The position numbers and the translations under genes were made by a program. Below the pieces are notes generated by a model. It ran no database searches, was not told where the DNA came from, and worked only from the letters and a program-made list of their open reading frames with translations. Positions 51,068 through 63,974 of a DNA stretch of 64,000 nucleotides are shown one piece after another (the stretch's first letter is position 1; every line of letters starts with the position of its first letter). Source of the stretch: Merluccius polli (Eukaryota; Chordata; Actinopteri; Gadiformes; Merlucciidae); contig JAOPHQ010006603.1 in assembly GCA_030340625.1 (NCBI GenBank), positions 17,501 through 81,500 on the forward strand, in the 5' to 3' direction.

Positions 51068-53102
51068 CATCGACTGCATGCACCAGTTGGGAATAACTGT
51101 TTGTCTTGTGTGCACCAAGGAATATTTTATGTGTCAAAACATCTGACTTCTTTGCAAACGTACTCTACTCTGATGTCTTTATTATGACCTGATGGCTATC
51201 TGGATGGTTTCTGCAGTGTTTGCTGATGACAAACCCCATAATTGCGAAAGGCACACAAAGATAATGTTTTATTGGAAGCAGGATTTTACTAAAGTAGATT
51301 TTTCTGCACACTGTGTAGTTCAACCCTGTTTATAGCGCACGTTTTCCTGTCCACTTGTGTGAAACACCCCATTAATCCGTCCATCTCGGCTCTCTCGCGA
51401 CCTCCCAATCGCGTCCGCCCCTCATCTGCAGCGATGCATTACAGCTCGCTGATAGAAAGCTAGTGCGCGAACAACACACACGTCAGCACATTTAGAAAAA
51501 CTTTTTTCTCAACCTTTCTCAACCAGTTTTCTGGTCAGAGGAACTTTACATTCGGGGGTAAGCCGAGCGAGATCGCCGGATCAAATACATTTGTGTGTCT
51601 TGGCCTTGCCCATCGCTTTGAGCACTTTGAGAACTGATAACGGAGGTTGAGCTACTGAAAACACATTACCCCCTCAGACCATTGGATAAAAAACACAGCT
51701 AATTAGGCAAAGTGGCAGTGGTGTAACTTTGCGCATACGCAAGTCTAGTTTAAAATGTTCCAAGGCCAATTGAAGCTTACCCACTAACCATATGCCCCCC
51801 CCCCACCCAACTCCCTGCCTTGCAACTCAACTCAAAGTTATATGAAACAAGTTTCTAGGAGAGATTTGCCAAATTTTCCATAAATACAAAAAGAAGTAAA
51901 AGCGATTCACAAGCTGATGGTAGCAGATAACAGTTCCTGAGAGTGCAGTTGCATGCAGACGACAGATGTAATGGCAGTCGTTCGTACACATTTCAACTTC
52001 GGGCCAGGATGGTAATTTGCAACATGATTCCACACTTGCTAACAACAGTGGGACCAGTTTAGACCAGTTTGGACATATAGGGATGATCTTACAAGCTCGT
52101 AGAGAACATTAGCAATGGAGGGAGCTGTTCCAACTCTCAGAAATAAAGTCAAAAGGCATGTTCTCAGTAGTGTGTGTGTTTCTGTGCGTACAAATGCATT
52201 ATTGGTATCATTTTGAGATGCATTCAGCAATAGGACAGACAATAGCACTTCTCAACACTTATCGATCACAGCGAAACCGCCGGGAGCGGCAAAATCAGCG
52301 GATATATTTTTCCGAAAGATGAGGTAGAGAAATACAAAGAGACAAACTGTGAGAGGACTTACCGACTTGCGATGAGTCTCCTAAAGAAAGAGGCGAGAGA
52401 GAAGGAGAAGAGAATATTAATTAGTTTTGAATGCAAATCAAGGCAGCAGCAAGAACCCCAAAATCAGGCACATTACCCCCCCCCCGCCCAAAGGAAAACA
52501 CAGCAAAAAATATGAACTTCTAGCACAACAAAGAGAGATATATGATGAGACAGTGAGAAGTAATATTTTGAGTGAAAAGTTTGACTGATGTCTGTATACA
52601 CATACAAATGAGGGAAATGGCCCCACGTGGTGCCCCATTAAAAATAACAACAACAAAAAAGTTCAGAATGTTAAACTTTTTCTCCTTCCCCTTAGTCTGT
52701 AAGACACATTTCCTTGGCTGAAACACATTTTGTTTTACTCTTTTTTCCTCAGGATAGCTTGTCTGCAATAACAAAACAAACGATCAATGGCAATGATCGA
52801 TAGTAGTGACAGAGAGAATGGAAGTGAAAGGAAAATAAAGAAAAAGTACATGTTCTTTTGTTCTTTCATCTCAATGTCCAACCTGAGTTACATTGGTGCG
52901 TGGGCGCCTGAACACACACACACACACACACACACTCGCATCCACACAATGCTCAATAGGAATTAGGGTGCACCCATGCAAGCTGTATTGGTATGGAGGC
53001 CTACATTAGGTGCTGCTCCTGTGTTTCCCTGATTACTTAACATGGAGGTGTGATCACTCTACGTGGAACACCTCCGATGTTCAATAAACAGAGGAGAGAG
53101 AG
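51065..53102. other. No gene seen
   Basis: Unique, mainly AT-rich sequence with C-runs at about 51796-51803 and 52478-52486 and an AC repeat at about 52912-52935. No coding sequence recognised. Confidence 0.5.
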
Positions 53103-53225
53103 AGAGAGAGAGAAACATGGGCAGAGATATCAAGGTAGAGAGTGAGGTCAAGAAGAGAGAGCAAGAGAAAGGTCCAAAGGTAAAGAGACAAGATAGATAA
53201 AGATAGAAAGTAGATAGAGAGAGGT
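53103..53225 (+). repeat. Purine-rich dispersed repeat, copy 2
   Basis: Direct homologue of 50451-50570, about 2.65 kb downstream. The two diverge in the middle (catgaaaggtag against agagagagcaag) and match again at taaagagacaagatagataa. Confidence 0.75.
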
Positions 53226-53652
53226 AGCGAGAGAGGTAGAGAAGGTTACACGTTTTTTTGTTTTTTTTTATAAATGAGCACACTTTCAGTGGACACATTG
53301 ATTGTTGTTGGCAGGGTCAAGTTGCTAGTGTGTATGTGTGTCTGTGTGTGTGTGTGTGTGTGTGTAAAACAAGCTATCCTCAAGTTAGCTCTTCAGCTAC
53401 CTCATCAGAAATTGTGAAATGTATTAAAACGGTATATTAGGCAGAAAGGCGCCTCCAACTGTGCCGTACTGGATTACAAAGCAGATGGCTGGCAGACGGC
53501 ACAGTGAAAAATGTACAGTTTAAATAGCAATTTAGGAATTTCGATTAAAAAAAAATGATGAAAAGAGGTGAGTAAGAAAAAAAAAAAGTCTGCCCCCCCT
53601 TATTTTTGGATTTAAGGGTACTGCAAATCTTCATGTGAATAATAGTGCCAGC
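53226..53652. other. No gene seen; GT repeat
   Basis: GT repeat about 53331-53364 and A-runs near 53548 and 53578-53587. Nothing gene-like. Confidence 0.55.
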
Positions 53653-53995
53653 GCACCTGCAAGTAGCTATTTAAAGAGCAAGTTGTAAAAGCTTGTTAGA
53701 ATTGCTAGTTAAAAAAGCAAATTCGGTAAGGTAGTTAAAGTAGCTTGTTGAAGTACCTCGTTAAAATAGCCAGACGAAGTAGGTAGTTAAAGTAGATAGT
53801 TAAAATAGCTACTTGAAGTAGCTAGTTAAAATAGAAGTAGGTAGTTAAAACAGCTTGTTGAAATAGGCTACCGAGTTAAAATAGCTCGAAGAAGTAGGTA
53901 GTTAAAGTAGTAAAAATAAAAAGTATCTACAGCTAAAATAGCACAATAAACTAGCTAGTTGAAGTAGCTAGTTAAAATAGCTAGTTAAAGAACAG
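53653..53995. repeat. Degenerate tandem repeat of TAGTTAAA/GTAGCT type
   Basis: Words agttaaaatagc, gtagctagttaaa and gaagtaggtagttaaa recur about every 18-24 bp for some 340 bp, with many substitutions. Degeneracy suggests an old array. Confidence 0.75.
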
Positions 53996-55534
53996 AATGA
54001 AAGAGAATCCTGTCTCTTCCTCCACCACAATACACACCAGTATAACACCAACCACGTAAACTTCAGTTTTCATAAAATAACCTCCATGCCAGGAGAATAT
54101 ATTTATATTCAAAACATATCTATATCTTCTGCATCAGCCTAGCCTCCCTTTATGGAGCTCAGTGCTGGGACATACCAGTGGATTCGACAGTATAATGTTT
54201 TATTGGAGGTGTATTACTATTGACGGCTGATAGAAACACAAGTGGGTGTGTGGGGGGAGGGGGGGTATCGTAAAGTTTCGGAGTGACCCGTTGGTGCAGT
54301 AAATAACCACAGTTAGGCTCTGGTAGTAAAAAAAAAACATAACTTGTATTAAAATCCTCTCAGCAGATCTGCTCTTCCCGACACAAACGACACGATCAGG
54401 GCTTAGTCCCAGGAGTTATTTTTTTATCGTGTTTTTTTTTCATCGTGAATTATTTACCTTATTTACTTATTAGCTACTTTGCTCCCCTGGGATCAGGGAT
54501 AAAACCCTACAGAAGGGACCTAGGAAATTATTGTTTTGTAAGTAAAGGGCATGCTAGCTTTGTGGCACAACTGACGAGGGAAGAAAAAATCCCAGGAAAG
54601 AACTGGCAGGGTTAAACTTTGACCCCCCCCAGTTGACGTCCCCTCCCATGACCCCCGACTCCCACCACCGGTGGGGGGGGTTTCCACAGGAATCGCGGCG
54701 GGAACCGCTGACCCTTGTCTACCCATGATTTACTCGCCGGCTCGCTCTCTCTTTCTGTGATGTCATCGCCACCGAGCTATTGACCTGCTCCCACCCCTGT
54801 GAAATGTGGAGAGAGGAGACACACACACAAGGATGTACACACATATACACACACAAACACACACAAGGGATGTACACCAATGGGCACACACACACACACA
54901 CATAAAACACCACAAACACATTTGCACACAACATACACATGGGGTAGGAGACAACTAGGGCACATACAGACGCATAGGCCTACTGTGTGCAAAGTTATCT
55001 TAAATGTGAAGCTATCCTCCTAGCATCTTATTATGTTAATAAAGCATATCATGTTAAATGCTATGGTGCTAATATAGTATTTGCAAATGTGTGGAATCCC
55101 AAATCTGTTGATGCATGTGCAAAGGGAGAGAAAATAGAGATTTCCGACCATTTTAGAACATGAAAAGAAGGCGTTATGTTAAAGGTGAAATGTATTTTTT
55201 ATGAGCAAAATGTGAGATCGTAACCCTCAAAAACAAATGTTCCTCCAAATACATGAAGTGGTAAACTTCAAGGTCAATAGGCATCGAGAATACTTCAAGG
55301 TCATATTTATTTGTAATTTCTGAAAAGTCACCTCACACGTACCGATTTCAACAGCACTTAATTTTAACTGGTAAATCATCTTATTGAGATCGTCCGATTT
55401 GAGATCAGCAGGTGATTCCAAACCCACCAGCATGTCTTTGGAAGAGTTAGAGTCACACATCATGGCAGTGGATCAACCATCACATGTGTCTGCCTCTCAG
55501 TGTGGTTCTTAAGGCTAATGCTATTTCTGTTCTG

Positions 55535-55536
<2 letters not shown>
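53996..55536. other. No gene seen; AC-rich patch
   Basis: Mostly unique. G-run 54252-54263; ggtgggggggg at 54670; AC-type repeats 54819-54903. No coding sequence recognised. Confidence 0.5.

Positions 55537-55620
<84 letters not shown>
55537..55620. repeat. (GT)n microsatellite, about 84 bp
   Basis: Uninterrupted GT; a second shorter GT tract follows at about 55766-55800. Confidence 0.95.
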
Positions 55621-55621
<1 letters not shown>

Positions 55622-56595
55622 AGCCCTGTGACATGAAACGTGACTGATTCACTTCCTGTGGAGATGTCACAGAGGGGAACTCATCCTCCATGTACGCCCG
55701 TTCGATCCCACTCTATTCTCCAAGACACCATTTCAAATCCCATTCCTCCATTATTATGTTATCGGTGTGTGTGTGTGTGTGTGTGGGTGGGTGTGTGTGT
55801 TTGAGTATGCTCGGCAAGGTATGTAAGAGTGATAACGTCGGAAGATGGAGAGTGAATGAGAGAGAGTGAAGGAGAGTCAGAAAGGGAGAGAGAGAGAGAG
55901 AAAGTAATGTCGACTGTTAAGGATATGGGCCAATCACAACCCTTAGACTTGCATTATGGGTGTTTTTACATCTGAAGAATACAATGATGTATCCCCGGGG
56001 CGAAGCCGCTTCGCTAGCTTACTAAGTATTGGAAAAGGGTGGCGATTGAGGAGAACAAGCCATTTAGGAAGTGAGGGTGAGCTTTAGAGCGACTATTGGA
56101 AAGTAGCCATAGTCTTAAATGTCTTAAATTTGATTTCGGTATTAGGGTAAAGTAAGTCAGAAATATTTCTTTCCAAATTTGAATTGATTGGATATTTACA
56201 AACACAAACACATCTAAACGACATGACATATGAAGTGAATGTATGTCGTATGTAAAACTATGTTAATCTATGTAAAACCCAGTTAATCACCAACAGCTGA
56301 GACCCGTGGCTGCTGCCATGGAAACGTTGAACCGCTAAGCCGCTGAGGCTAATTCAACAGAGACAACCCTTTCTTTTGGATCGATGGATCCTTTTTATTA
56401 ATCATGCAGTGTAACAGACCTGTAAAGCATTGGTTTCTGAAAATAGTAACCCACCGAGATTTAGTTCAGTCAACACAATGGATTGGATGAGATTGTTTCA
56501 GTCAAGGTGTGCGGATGAGTCACAGGATTTGAGCAAATATGGCCACACTTTGCAAGACACCCATGGCTAACAATGGATGCACTGATGCACTCTCA
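55621..56595. other. No gene seen
   Basis: GA patches 55853-55902, otherwise unique. An X-box-like gctgccatggaaac lies at 56312-56325. Confidence 0.5.
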
Positions 56596-56720
56596 GTAAT
56601 GTGAGATGTTTTGGATGAAAGCCTCCAGCAAATGGCGTGTATTAAGTATACATTTACATTCGGCCATTTCTTATAGTATATGCTTTTATCCAACGCAATT
56701 TACAGGTGAAGCTGAGAACA
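56596..56720. mobile_element. Two SINE tail fragments, head to head
   Basis: gatgttttggatgaaagcct ccagcaaatggc (56606-56637) resembles the plus-strand SINE tail. atgcttttatccaacgcaat ttacag (56680-56705) resembles the minus-strand tail. Both are short and diverged. Confidence 0.5.
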
Positions 56721-56963
56721 AAGCATGAATCGGCGTTGTTGAAGATTGATGACATGCAAACAGAAGTGACTAGTTTGAAAAAACTAAACGAACACACATG
56801 TTCTTAAGGCTTTTTGTCTGTATGTATATGTCTGTATAGTGCAGCGTGTTCTGCTAGCTACCACACACTATCCGTAGCATAATCTGAGGTATAGTGAAAA
56901 GGTCAGGTCGTGAAGATGGTTGGCCGCCCATGTTTTGCTAATGTGTTTGTGTTCATGTGTCGG

Positions 56964-57000
<37 letters not shown>

Positions 57001-58122
57001 CTTGTTTGATTGGGGCTTGTTCAGGCCTAGAGCTTGGGTCCCAGAGAATCCCGACCACACAAACACACATACGGTGATGCAGTGAAATGATTTACGAGGT
57101 CTGGACCAACCCTTGTCATGAGATTTGAACATGTGGATGTGGGGACGGACGGATAAATGTGGGGAGAAAACTATTGATTCTGCCTTTATAGTACACTACA
57201 CAGACACACAGGAACACAGACCAGCACTGAGGTGAGATGGCTGATATTCAAGCTCTATTCTTCTTACCGACTACAGTAGTTATTTAAAATCACGTCTTCC
57301 TCATACACAAAAGAAAAAAATAATCACGTTGTACACATATATTTTTTGCATTTAATTTCCACACAAACTAGAAGTCCTAAGGTTGTCCTTTTTAAGAAGT
57401 ACAGATTCATCTTGAATCAGGCTCGTCCAAGCAGTTTCCATTGTGTCTAATTAGTCTCTAAATACATCCTATTGAAACTGATGCAGTGGCTCCGAGAGTG
57501 GACGACATCTTAGCACTGGGGAAAAATAAACTGTCAAAATAGATAATCATTGAGCTAATGATATCGTTTAGCCAAAACTGTGTCATATGCGGCATCCATA
57601 TTGTATTAAAGTTATAATAATAAAGTTATTATGACAAAGTTTGGAAGAGCAGCACAAGCCGGGTGTGTACTCATACATAAAAGAGCTGTCCAATTAGTTT
57701 GCAAAGAATTGTTAAGATTGACAGTAAACAATGGTAGCACAGCTAACTAGCGCACATGCTCATCAAACAACCGGAACAGAAATAATGATTTTTCTATGTG
57801 TGTGTGTGTGTGTGTGTGGTAATATCTGTGGTAACATTTGCCTGACAAGACAAAACAAACTAATAAGAATGACAAAATATGTGTCAAACAAGTGTCAAAT
57901 TCAAAAGCTTCATGTTCAGAATCTGGGCCGACACTGACATTAGACTACCGTTCCATGTTTTCCAAATAATTTTTTTGTTTTTCTGCAGCAGCCAAAAAAA
58001 TTAATAATTTGAAAGTGATTTGAACATAAGAAGTGTGTATAAAAACCCATTGATCCACATTTCAATCAAGACAGGCATGTTTTTCGTCCATTTGATTTTA
58101 TTCCATTAATATTTCGGATTTT
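56721..58122. other. No gene seen; CT and GT tracts
   Basis: CT 56968-56997; GT about 57797-57818; otherwise unique AT-rich sequence. Confidence 0.5.
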
Positions 58123-58290
58123 ATCATTTAGCAGACACTTTTATCCAAAGCGACTTACAGTAAATTCGGACATTAAGGAGCAGGTAGAGCTGTTTCTCAA
58201 GGAAGACTACAGGTTAGACTGTGGACATTGGGGATCGAACCCGGTACCTTTCTGCTGGGAGTCCTAGCCACTAGACTTTACTGCCCCCAA
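58123..58290 (-). mobile_element. tRNA-derived fish SINE, copy G (best preserved)
   Basis: The reverse copy contains all parts: catttagcagacacttttat and ccaaagcgacttacagtaaa (tail), cattaaggagcaggtagagc (body), attggggatcgaacccggta (box B complement GGTTCGATCCCC), and ctgggagtcctagccactag (head). It is the best reference for the other copies. Confidence 0.9.
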
Positions 58291-59277
58291 GTATTAGTAT
58301 TAACATTAATATTTCAAACTATCCACCCACAACATATTTGGTGTTTACTCTAGGAGATCCATGGCTGAAAACTACTGAGAGGAGATGTTCATTGTCAACC
58401 CAGAAAGAAAGCATTACCCAAGGGGTGCCTCCGTCCTCAAATAGGCACACGGAAAAAAGTCAGTTGATCTATTGAATTAGCCGTGGGTGGACGGGTTTCT
58501 TTCTTCAGACACTTTTAATCTTAAATAACTTGGGACAAAACGCGACGGCCTGTAGTTAAAAAGAAGTGACAGAGTGCTGGTGTAAACACACTTCAAGTCA
58601 ACCATGCCCCTTGTTCTCGACCTTTGGGGAAGTGATTCAATGAGTTATGCATAAATTAACGGACCCTGACGTACCAAACGTCATGATTCTCGGCTGAATC
58701 CTTCAGTGGCACCCTTTCGATCAATCAGCTGCCTTCCAATACGGTTTGTGAAAGAAACACTTGACCGTACAGGAGCCACATAAAGGAGAGCCGCAACAAA
58801 AGTCGACTTGAATGTGTTCCTAACCTTGAAGCGGCTGTATTGATTATTAACCCTTGCCGTTCTTCTGTCACCTTTCACACTAACAGCGCTGTCACAGTTT
58901 GAGTGGGTACTTATCTTGAAAGGAAAGGAAAAAAAAATGTTGAGGACTTTCAAGAATAAATAAAAAATGTATAAATAATAAAATGCATTTTTCCTTTTGA
59001 GGAACATCGAACAACATCCATTGGTTAATGTGGCCGTTTATCAACGGCATTAGTATTTGCATCGGCATTCTTTTTAAAAATACAGTTTGAAAGTTAGGTC
59101 CAAATATTAAATAGATGTACTTTTATTCTTGCTTTCGATGAGAGAGCATGGGGGGGTGTTATGATTAATGTGAAATATGTATAACACTTGTGTTATACCT
59201 CAAAGCAACAGCTGGTAACCTGTTTCCTTTCCTTTTTCTCTCTTTTTCCCTAAAACCACAGTTGGAGGGCGAGATTG
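58291..59277. other. No recognised gene; one weak minus-strand exon-like frame at 58681-58920
   Basis: On the minus strand a pyrimidine tract ending in ctttcaag (complement of about 58914-58935) precedes a repeat-free open frame that runs to a stop at 58681. This resembles a splice acceptor followed by a terminal exon. The predicted peptide matches no family I know and there is no partner exon, so it is only noted. Confidence 0.3.
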
Positions 59278-59493
59278 AAAGGGGGTGGGGGTGGGGGGGG
59301 GGGGGGGGGGCGGGAGAGGAGGTGAGGGAGCTTTGTTGCCAGGTAACAGGTGACAGACAGTCGAGGGGTGGGCCTTTTCTCTGTGAGAGCTAGAACGGTG
59401 GGGTTGGGAGCAATCAGTTTGGCGAGACTCCGGTGGCTCTCGAAGGAGGGGAGGGGGGAGGGGGGAGGGAGGCGGGGGGGGGGGGGGGGGGGG
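59278..59493. repeat. G-runs with quadruplex potential
   Basis: G-run with few T breaks at about 59279-59310 and a second G-rich block, ggggagggggg up to a run of over 20 G, at 59445-59493. Four or more G-tracts lie close together in each block. Confidence 0.8.
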
Positions 59494-60185
59494 CTGCCAT
59501 CATAGCGGTTTTGAAAGGCAATCTCTAAAAGAGAGGTGGGTGTGGGAATAGATTGCAGTGTCCCAGACAGAGATAAGATATATATATAGAGAGACAGGAG
59601 GGGAAAAAAAGTGTTGAGCCAAGTGTTGCCATGCAGGTATCACTGCGGTGTGTAGGGCAAAAAAATAAAGAATTATGACAAACATTTTGTGGGAGCAAAC
59701 TGATCCACTGTTATTGTATAGCAATTAATTGATAATGAATTCATTTTTGTAACTAGTGTTCATTTTAGCAGAGCAAATTTCAAATTAGATGCAATGGCTC
59801 TGTGTCCTCAACATTTTGTGGGAAATAGACACTAAAGTCTTTCGTCACTTGGGACCAAACTGTGAGGAATGAGACAGCAATGGGTTCTCACAATTTCAAC
59901 CGACAACCCTCCTCCCCTTGCCCAACTGTCAGGTTACAACGACTCTACACCACAGCCGCAAAGCTAAAGTACTCACAAAACAATGGGTTTTTTTTCCTCT
60001 TGATTTAATAACAAGTAACATGTTTCGGAGAAGTTTAATAAAAAAATAAATATGAAATCTGATTCCATTTGTCCAAGCGTTTCAGATGTGGTTATCGCAG
60101 AATTGAGTTTGCTGTTGTCGTTGTGGTGGTGGGGTTTTTACTGGGTTTTCTGCATCGAAACCGACGGGCGAGGGAAGGAAAATAT
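59494..60185. other. No gene seen
   Basis: AT-rich unique sequence with a short TATATA run at 59579-59588. Confidence 0.5.
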
Positions 60186-60220
<35 letters not shown>

Positions 60221-60814
60221 GGGTTATTAATGATGTTGCTGACCTACATGTGCCTCCGCCAGCAGCCGGGAGCAAAGCCAGCGGGTCTGACAGCTGTGTG
60301 TGAGGTCATCTCATATCCAAACACAACCGACCAGACAACCAGTATTCACACAACTATTGGCATTCGCTTTGCTTAATCAATTTGGAAATTGATAACATTT
60401 GAAATGATAGAATAAATGAATACCAGCCAAGGGATTAAAACTTATCAAAATGCATAATTTACTATTTTTTTTAAATTGTTTTTGCAGGAACTAGCAATCA
60501 GACTTTTTTAGCTACTCCAATATTGATTATATGTTCTGATTGTTCTCTGCCTTAATTGTACGCCTGTGAACTTGTAAGGATGTGAGCAAGAGGGAGAGAG
60601 AGGGTACAAAGAGAAATAGGGTACACAGAGAGAGGAGCGATGGAGTGACAGAGCGAGAGAGAGAGAGAGAGAGAGAGAGTGACGAGAAAGAGAGGGTACA
60701 GAGAGACAGAAAGAGAAGTACAGAGCAAGAGGAAGAGAGAGAAAACGAGAGAGAGAGAGAGAATGAGAAAGATGGACAGAATACAGAGAGAAAGAGCCTG
60801 AGTGGCGACCTTGA

Positions 60815-60876
<62 letters not shown>

Positions 60877-60975
60877 TACAACACTAGGCTATGGTGGTTT
60901 GCATTTCCAGCCCCATGTTTGACCAGAATGTGCTCTCTCTCTCTCTCTCTCCCTCCCTCCCTCCCTCCCCCCCCT
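60186..60975. repeat. GA, G, GT and CT low-complexity tracts
   Basis: GA 60186-60209 then G-run to 60222; GA-rich 60592-60795; GT 60821-60874 (54 bp); CT/CCCT 60932-60976. Intervening sequence 60230-60590 is unique and AT-rich. Confidence 0.75.
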
Positions 60976-62607
60976 CCCTTCCAGGTCTTATCCCTGGGAT
61001 GAGTGCTGAGGCAGCCTGGGGGGCAGTTTGCCTCATCTCCTAGCTGTCAGCTCTGTCAGAAGAACCCCCCCTGCACACACACACACACTTAAACCTGCCA
61101 TCCTGGGAGGGGAGGAGGGGCAAGACTCATGTGCACGCTATTCGTGCACGCCCCTGTGTGTGTCGCTAATGCATGCTTTCACTCAGTCTTACTGTTTTTT
61201 TTGTTATATGGGGCCGTTGTTTTTTTTTTTGCTGTAGTGAGTTTTTCTTTTCATTTTTTCAAGATCGCTTGCCAATAATATAAATACCAATGTTGATTGG
61301 TTTTCTATGTTATATCATTTCAATACTTAACTCGGGACTTACGGTAGGCAACGCAATATACTCACTTTAGAAGTACACAGCTTTTCTGTAAATATATAGA
61401 TGTACAATTAGGTTATCCTTGTGCTAAATGGTAGTGGTACAATGTTTGCCGTTAATGTCTGAGCCAATTTTTATTAAGTTTTCATTATCCTGAAACATGT
61501 CTTTGTGTTGTCTAATAATAACATACAGTATATATTTAATAATAGTTGGGCAGGGATGTGGAGTTGCTGTTGTGTTGTATGATATAGTGACTTAATATTT
61601 GGGCTCACATCCTCAACCTATTTTTTTATGATAAAGTTTTAGCAGAGGAGCTCAAAATGGAGACGATTAAAGTTGTAAAGTGCTTCAAAAATACGCCTTC
61701 GGAGAAATCTGTACGTCTACCTTCCAAACTACAGCAAAGGGGATTGAATGGAGACATCACACAAATATGACCGAACACAAATAAAAAGACTGATAAAATC
61801 AATGACGGACAAAAAATAGGAGGAACAAGGAGAACAACGGTAGGCAGAATACCTACACCTATGTCCATGTAAAAGGGTGGGGAAAAGATGTGAAAGTAAT
61901 TCACGGCCTCGCACTGCTTGTAATGTCAGCTGGTGACAGGGCTTGAAGGTTGGAATCCGTGAACAGTAAAGAGTCTGTCGTATTCTGACCTTTATGATTA
62001 GCCCCTTTATTCTCTCGCATACAATTGGTCGAATTCGTGCCTACGACTCATAGTTGCTGCTGCCGAGCTCCATTGTGTGATTGAATTATTCAACGTTACT
62101 AGCTTAATGCTAGCTAAAATTAGTCATCTACCAATGACAGAGAATTACGTTCGCACAGAGATAGTAATGTATGTGCGTGAGAGTTCGTGAACCAGCGAGA
62201 AGCGTTGTGCAAAATACAAGATTTAATTTAGGCCATTGTTAAGAATGGGCCCTTTTTAAAAAATGTCTGTCAAAAATGGGGCGGTTAAGTTGTCATTTAA
62301 ATTACCATATAGTGAGTTAGAGACGTGGGCGGTGTATTGTACGGTTTTCAGTGAAGGTTCAGTGGATATGTACAGGACTAGTGCCAGTGGTGGGTGTCTG
62401 GGTGCCCTAGGGCCAGGGCCTGCCGATTTTAACCGATTTTGGTTGGTTGAAAAGATGACTTACACACATTTAAAAAGAATGTGTTTGAGGTGTGTGATTA
62501 CACAGCTTATGATGTGTCCTTTTATGTCCTTTAATCGAGATTTTAGAGGCCAACATTTATATCCTCAAGTCAAGCATACTATTTACTTTATTTCCTCATC
62601 ATTTTGG
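60976..62607. other. No gene seen
   Basis: Unique sequence; T-runs near 61195 and 61218; a short AC run at 61075-61088. Open frames at 61626-61914 and 62263-62676 have no recognisable domain. Confidence 0.5.
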
Positions 62608-62760
62608 AGCAGACACTTTTACCCAATGCAAGTATATCCAGGATTAATGTCATACATGTCATTAAGGAGCAGGTAGGTGTTAGGTATTCTGCTCAAGGAT
62701 GCCTACAGACAGACTGTGGAAATCGAGGTTCGAACCAAAACCTTTTGGCTGACAAACAGG
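62608..62760 (-). mobile_element. tRNA-derived fish SINE, copy H (degraded)
   Basis: Reverse copy: gcagacacttttacccaatg (tail), gtcattaaggagcaggtagg (body), agactgtggaaatcgaggtt cgaacc (box B region). Several substitutions against copy G. Confidence 0.7.
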
Positions 62761-62849
62761 TTTGTCGGAGGAGACCGAGGAAAAGACCCAGACCGGGTGA
62801 AGACATTCTGTTTTGGTCCGGTCCTCACCCCGCCCAGTACGTTTATGTT

Positions 62850-63042
62850 CACTTTAGCCTTCTGCTAAATCTTAACTATTGCACTTTTAACTTTACTGCA
62901 CTTTTTTTATCTTATTCTTTTATAACTTTTTGTAACTGTTCTTTATTATTTTCATTTTATTGTATGACATGTTTTTAGCACTTTGAGTCTGCCTCATGTT
63001 TGAGATGTGCTATATAAATAAAGTTGCCTTACCTTGCCTTAC
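62850..63042 (+). mobile_element. Diverged LINE 3' end, 5'-truncated
   Basis: T-rich 3' UTR with repeated gcacttttaac/gcactttt words, then gcactttgagtctgcctcat and gatgtgctatataaataaag ttgccttaccttgcctt. The end is homologous to the LINE end at 6450-6513, but the UTR differs, indicating another L2-type subfamily. Confidence 0.75.
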
Positions 63043-63558
63043 AGCGTTCAGGAAATGGTTTTATTTGCATTTCACCATGGCTGGTGTCTGTATATGACTC
63101 AGCAGTTGGGTGTAGGCTCAGGTACACTGGTCAGGTTTAGAATATTAATTACTTGAGAATATGACCTACAAAAAGATATCTACAACAAACAGCCAGGACA
63201 AATTGTTTGGCCTACACACTTTGATGGATGATTTTGACATATGCATGTTCATTATTCCCACCGCATCCCTCGCAGCAGAAAAAAAATTGAACTAATACAA
63301 TTAAACCAACCAAAACAAATGAATTATGAAAGTTACATTTTGGATTTGTGCATCTATTTGTTTAGAGGCATTTCATTAGAGAAGCCATTTAGATTGAAAT
63401 TAGCTTGTGGGAAAACATAACTTGTGTGCACATATAAATTGAGATTTTTTCTCAAAATGTTCTCGTGTTGAAAAACTCTGGAACATCGCTTTAGATTCAT
63501 AATTAGGACCTGTTACCACATAACTTGTTACCACAAGTTATGTTTTCCAGTACAGACC

Positions 63559-63560
<2 letters not shown>
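63043..63560. other. No gene seen; 9-bp hairpin at about 63520-63543
   Basis: AT-rich unique sequence. cataacttg and caagttatg pair exactly around ttacca just before the AT tract. Confidence 0.55.

Positions 63561-63635
<75 letters not shown>
63561..63635. repeat. (AT)n microsatellite, 75 bp
   Basis: Uninterrupted AT. Confidence 0.95.
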
Positions 63636-63637
<2 letters not shown>

Positions 63638-63974
63638 AAGGAAGGTTTTTGAAAGTGGGATTGTATAAATTATATGGCACAAACAGACAATTTTGGTGCA
63701 ATGACATTGACATACAGTATATTGCAAGTCATCTTTACTAGTCATAGATTTCAGATTTTCTCTTATGAGATCAGAATAATAGTTCATTTCAAGCAGGTTT
63801 AAATGGTTATTATTGTATTCTAGAAATGGTAGTGTCTGCGACACTGTTTATGGCACAATATTCACAATGATTGTTTTTATCATGAGTGAAAATCTGTAAT
63901 ATATTACTACAATAATTGTACAACAAACACCATAAGTACAACCCTGCTAACCTTGTCTTGGCTGCTCTGCCCTC
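63636..63974. other. No gene seen
   Basis: AT-rich unique sequence to the start of the last SINE tail. Confidence 0.5.

Noticed and set aside
58230..58290. tRNA gene
   Set aside because: The box-B match is the head of a SINE followed by the SINE body and tail; no complete cloverleaf was found.
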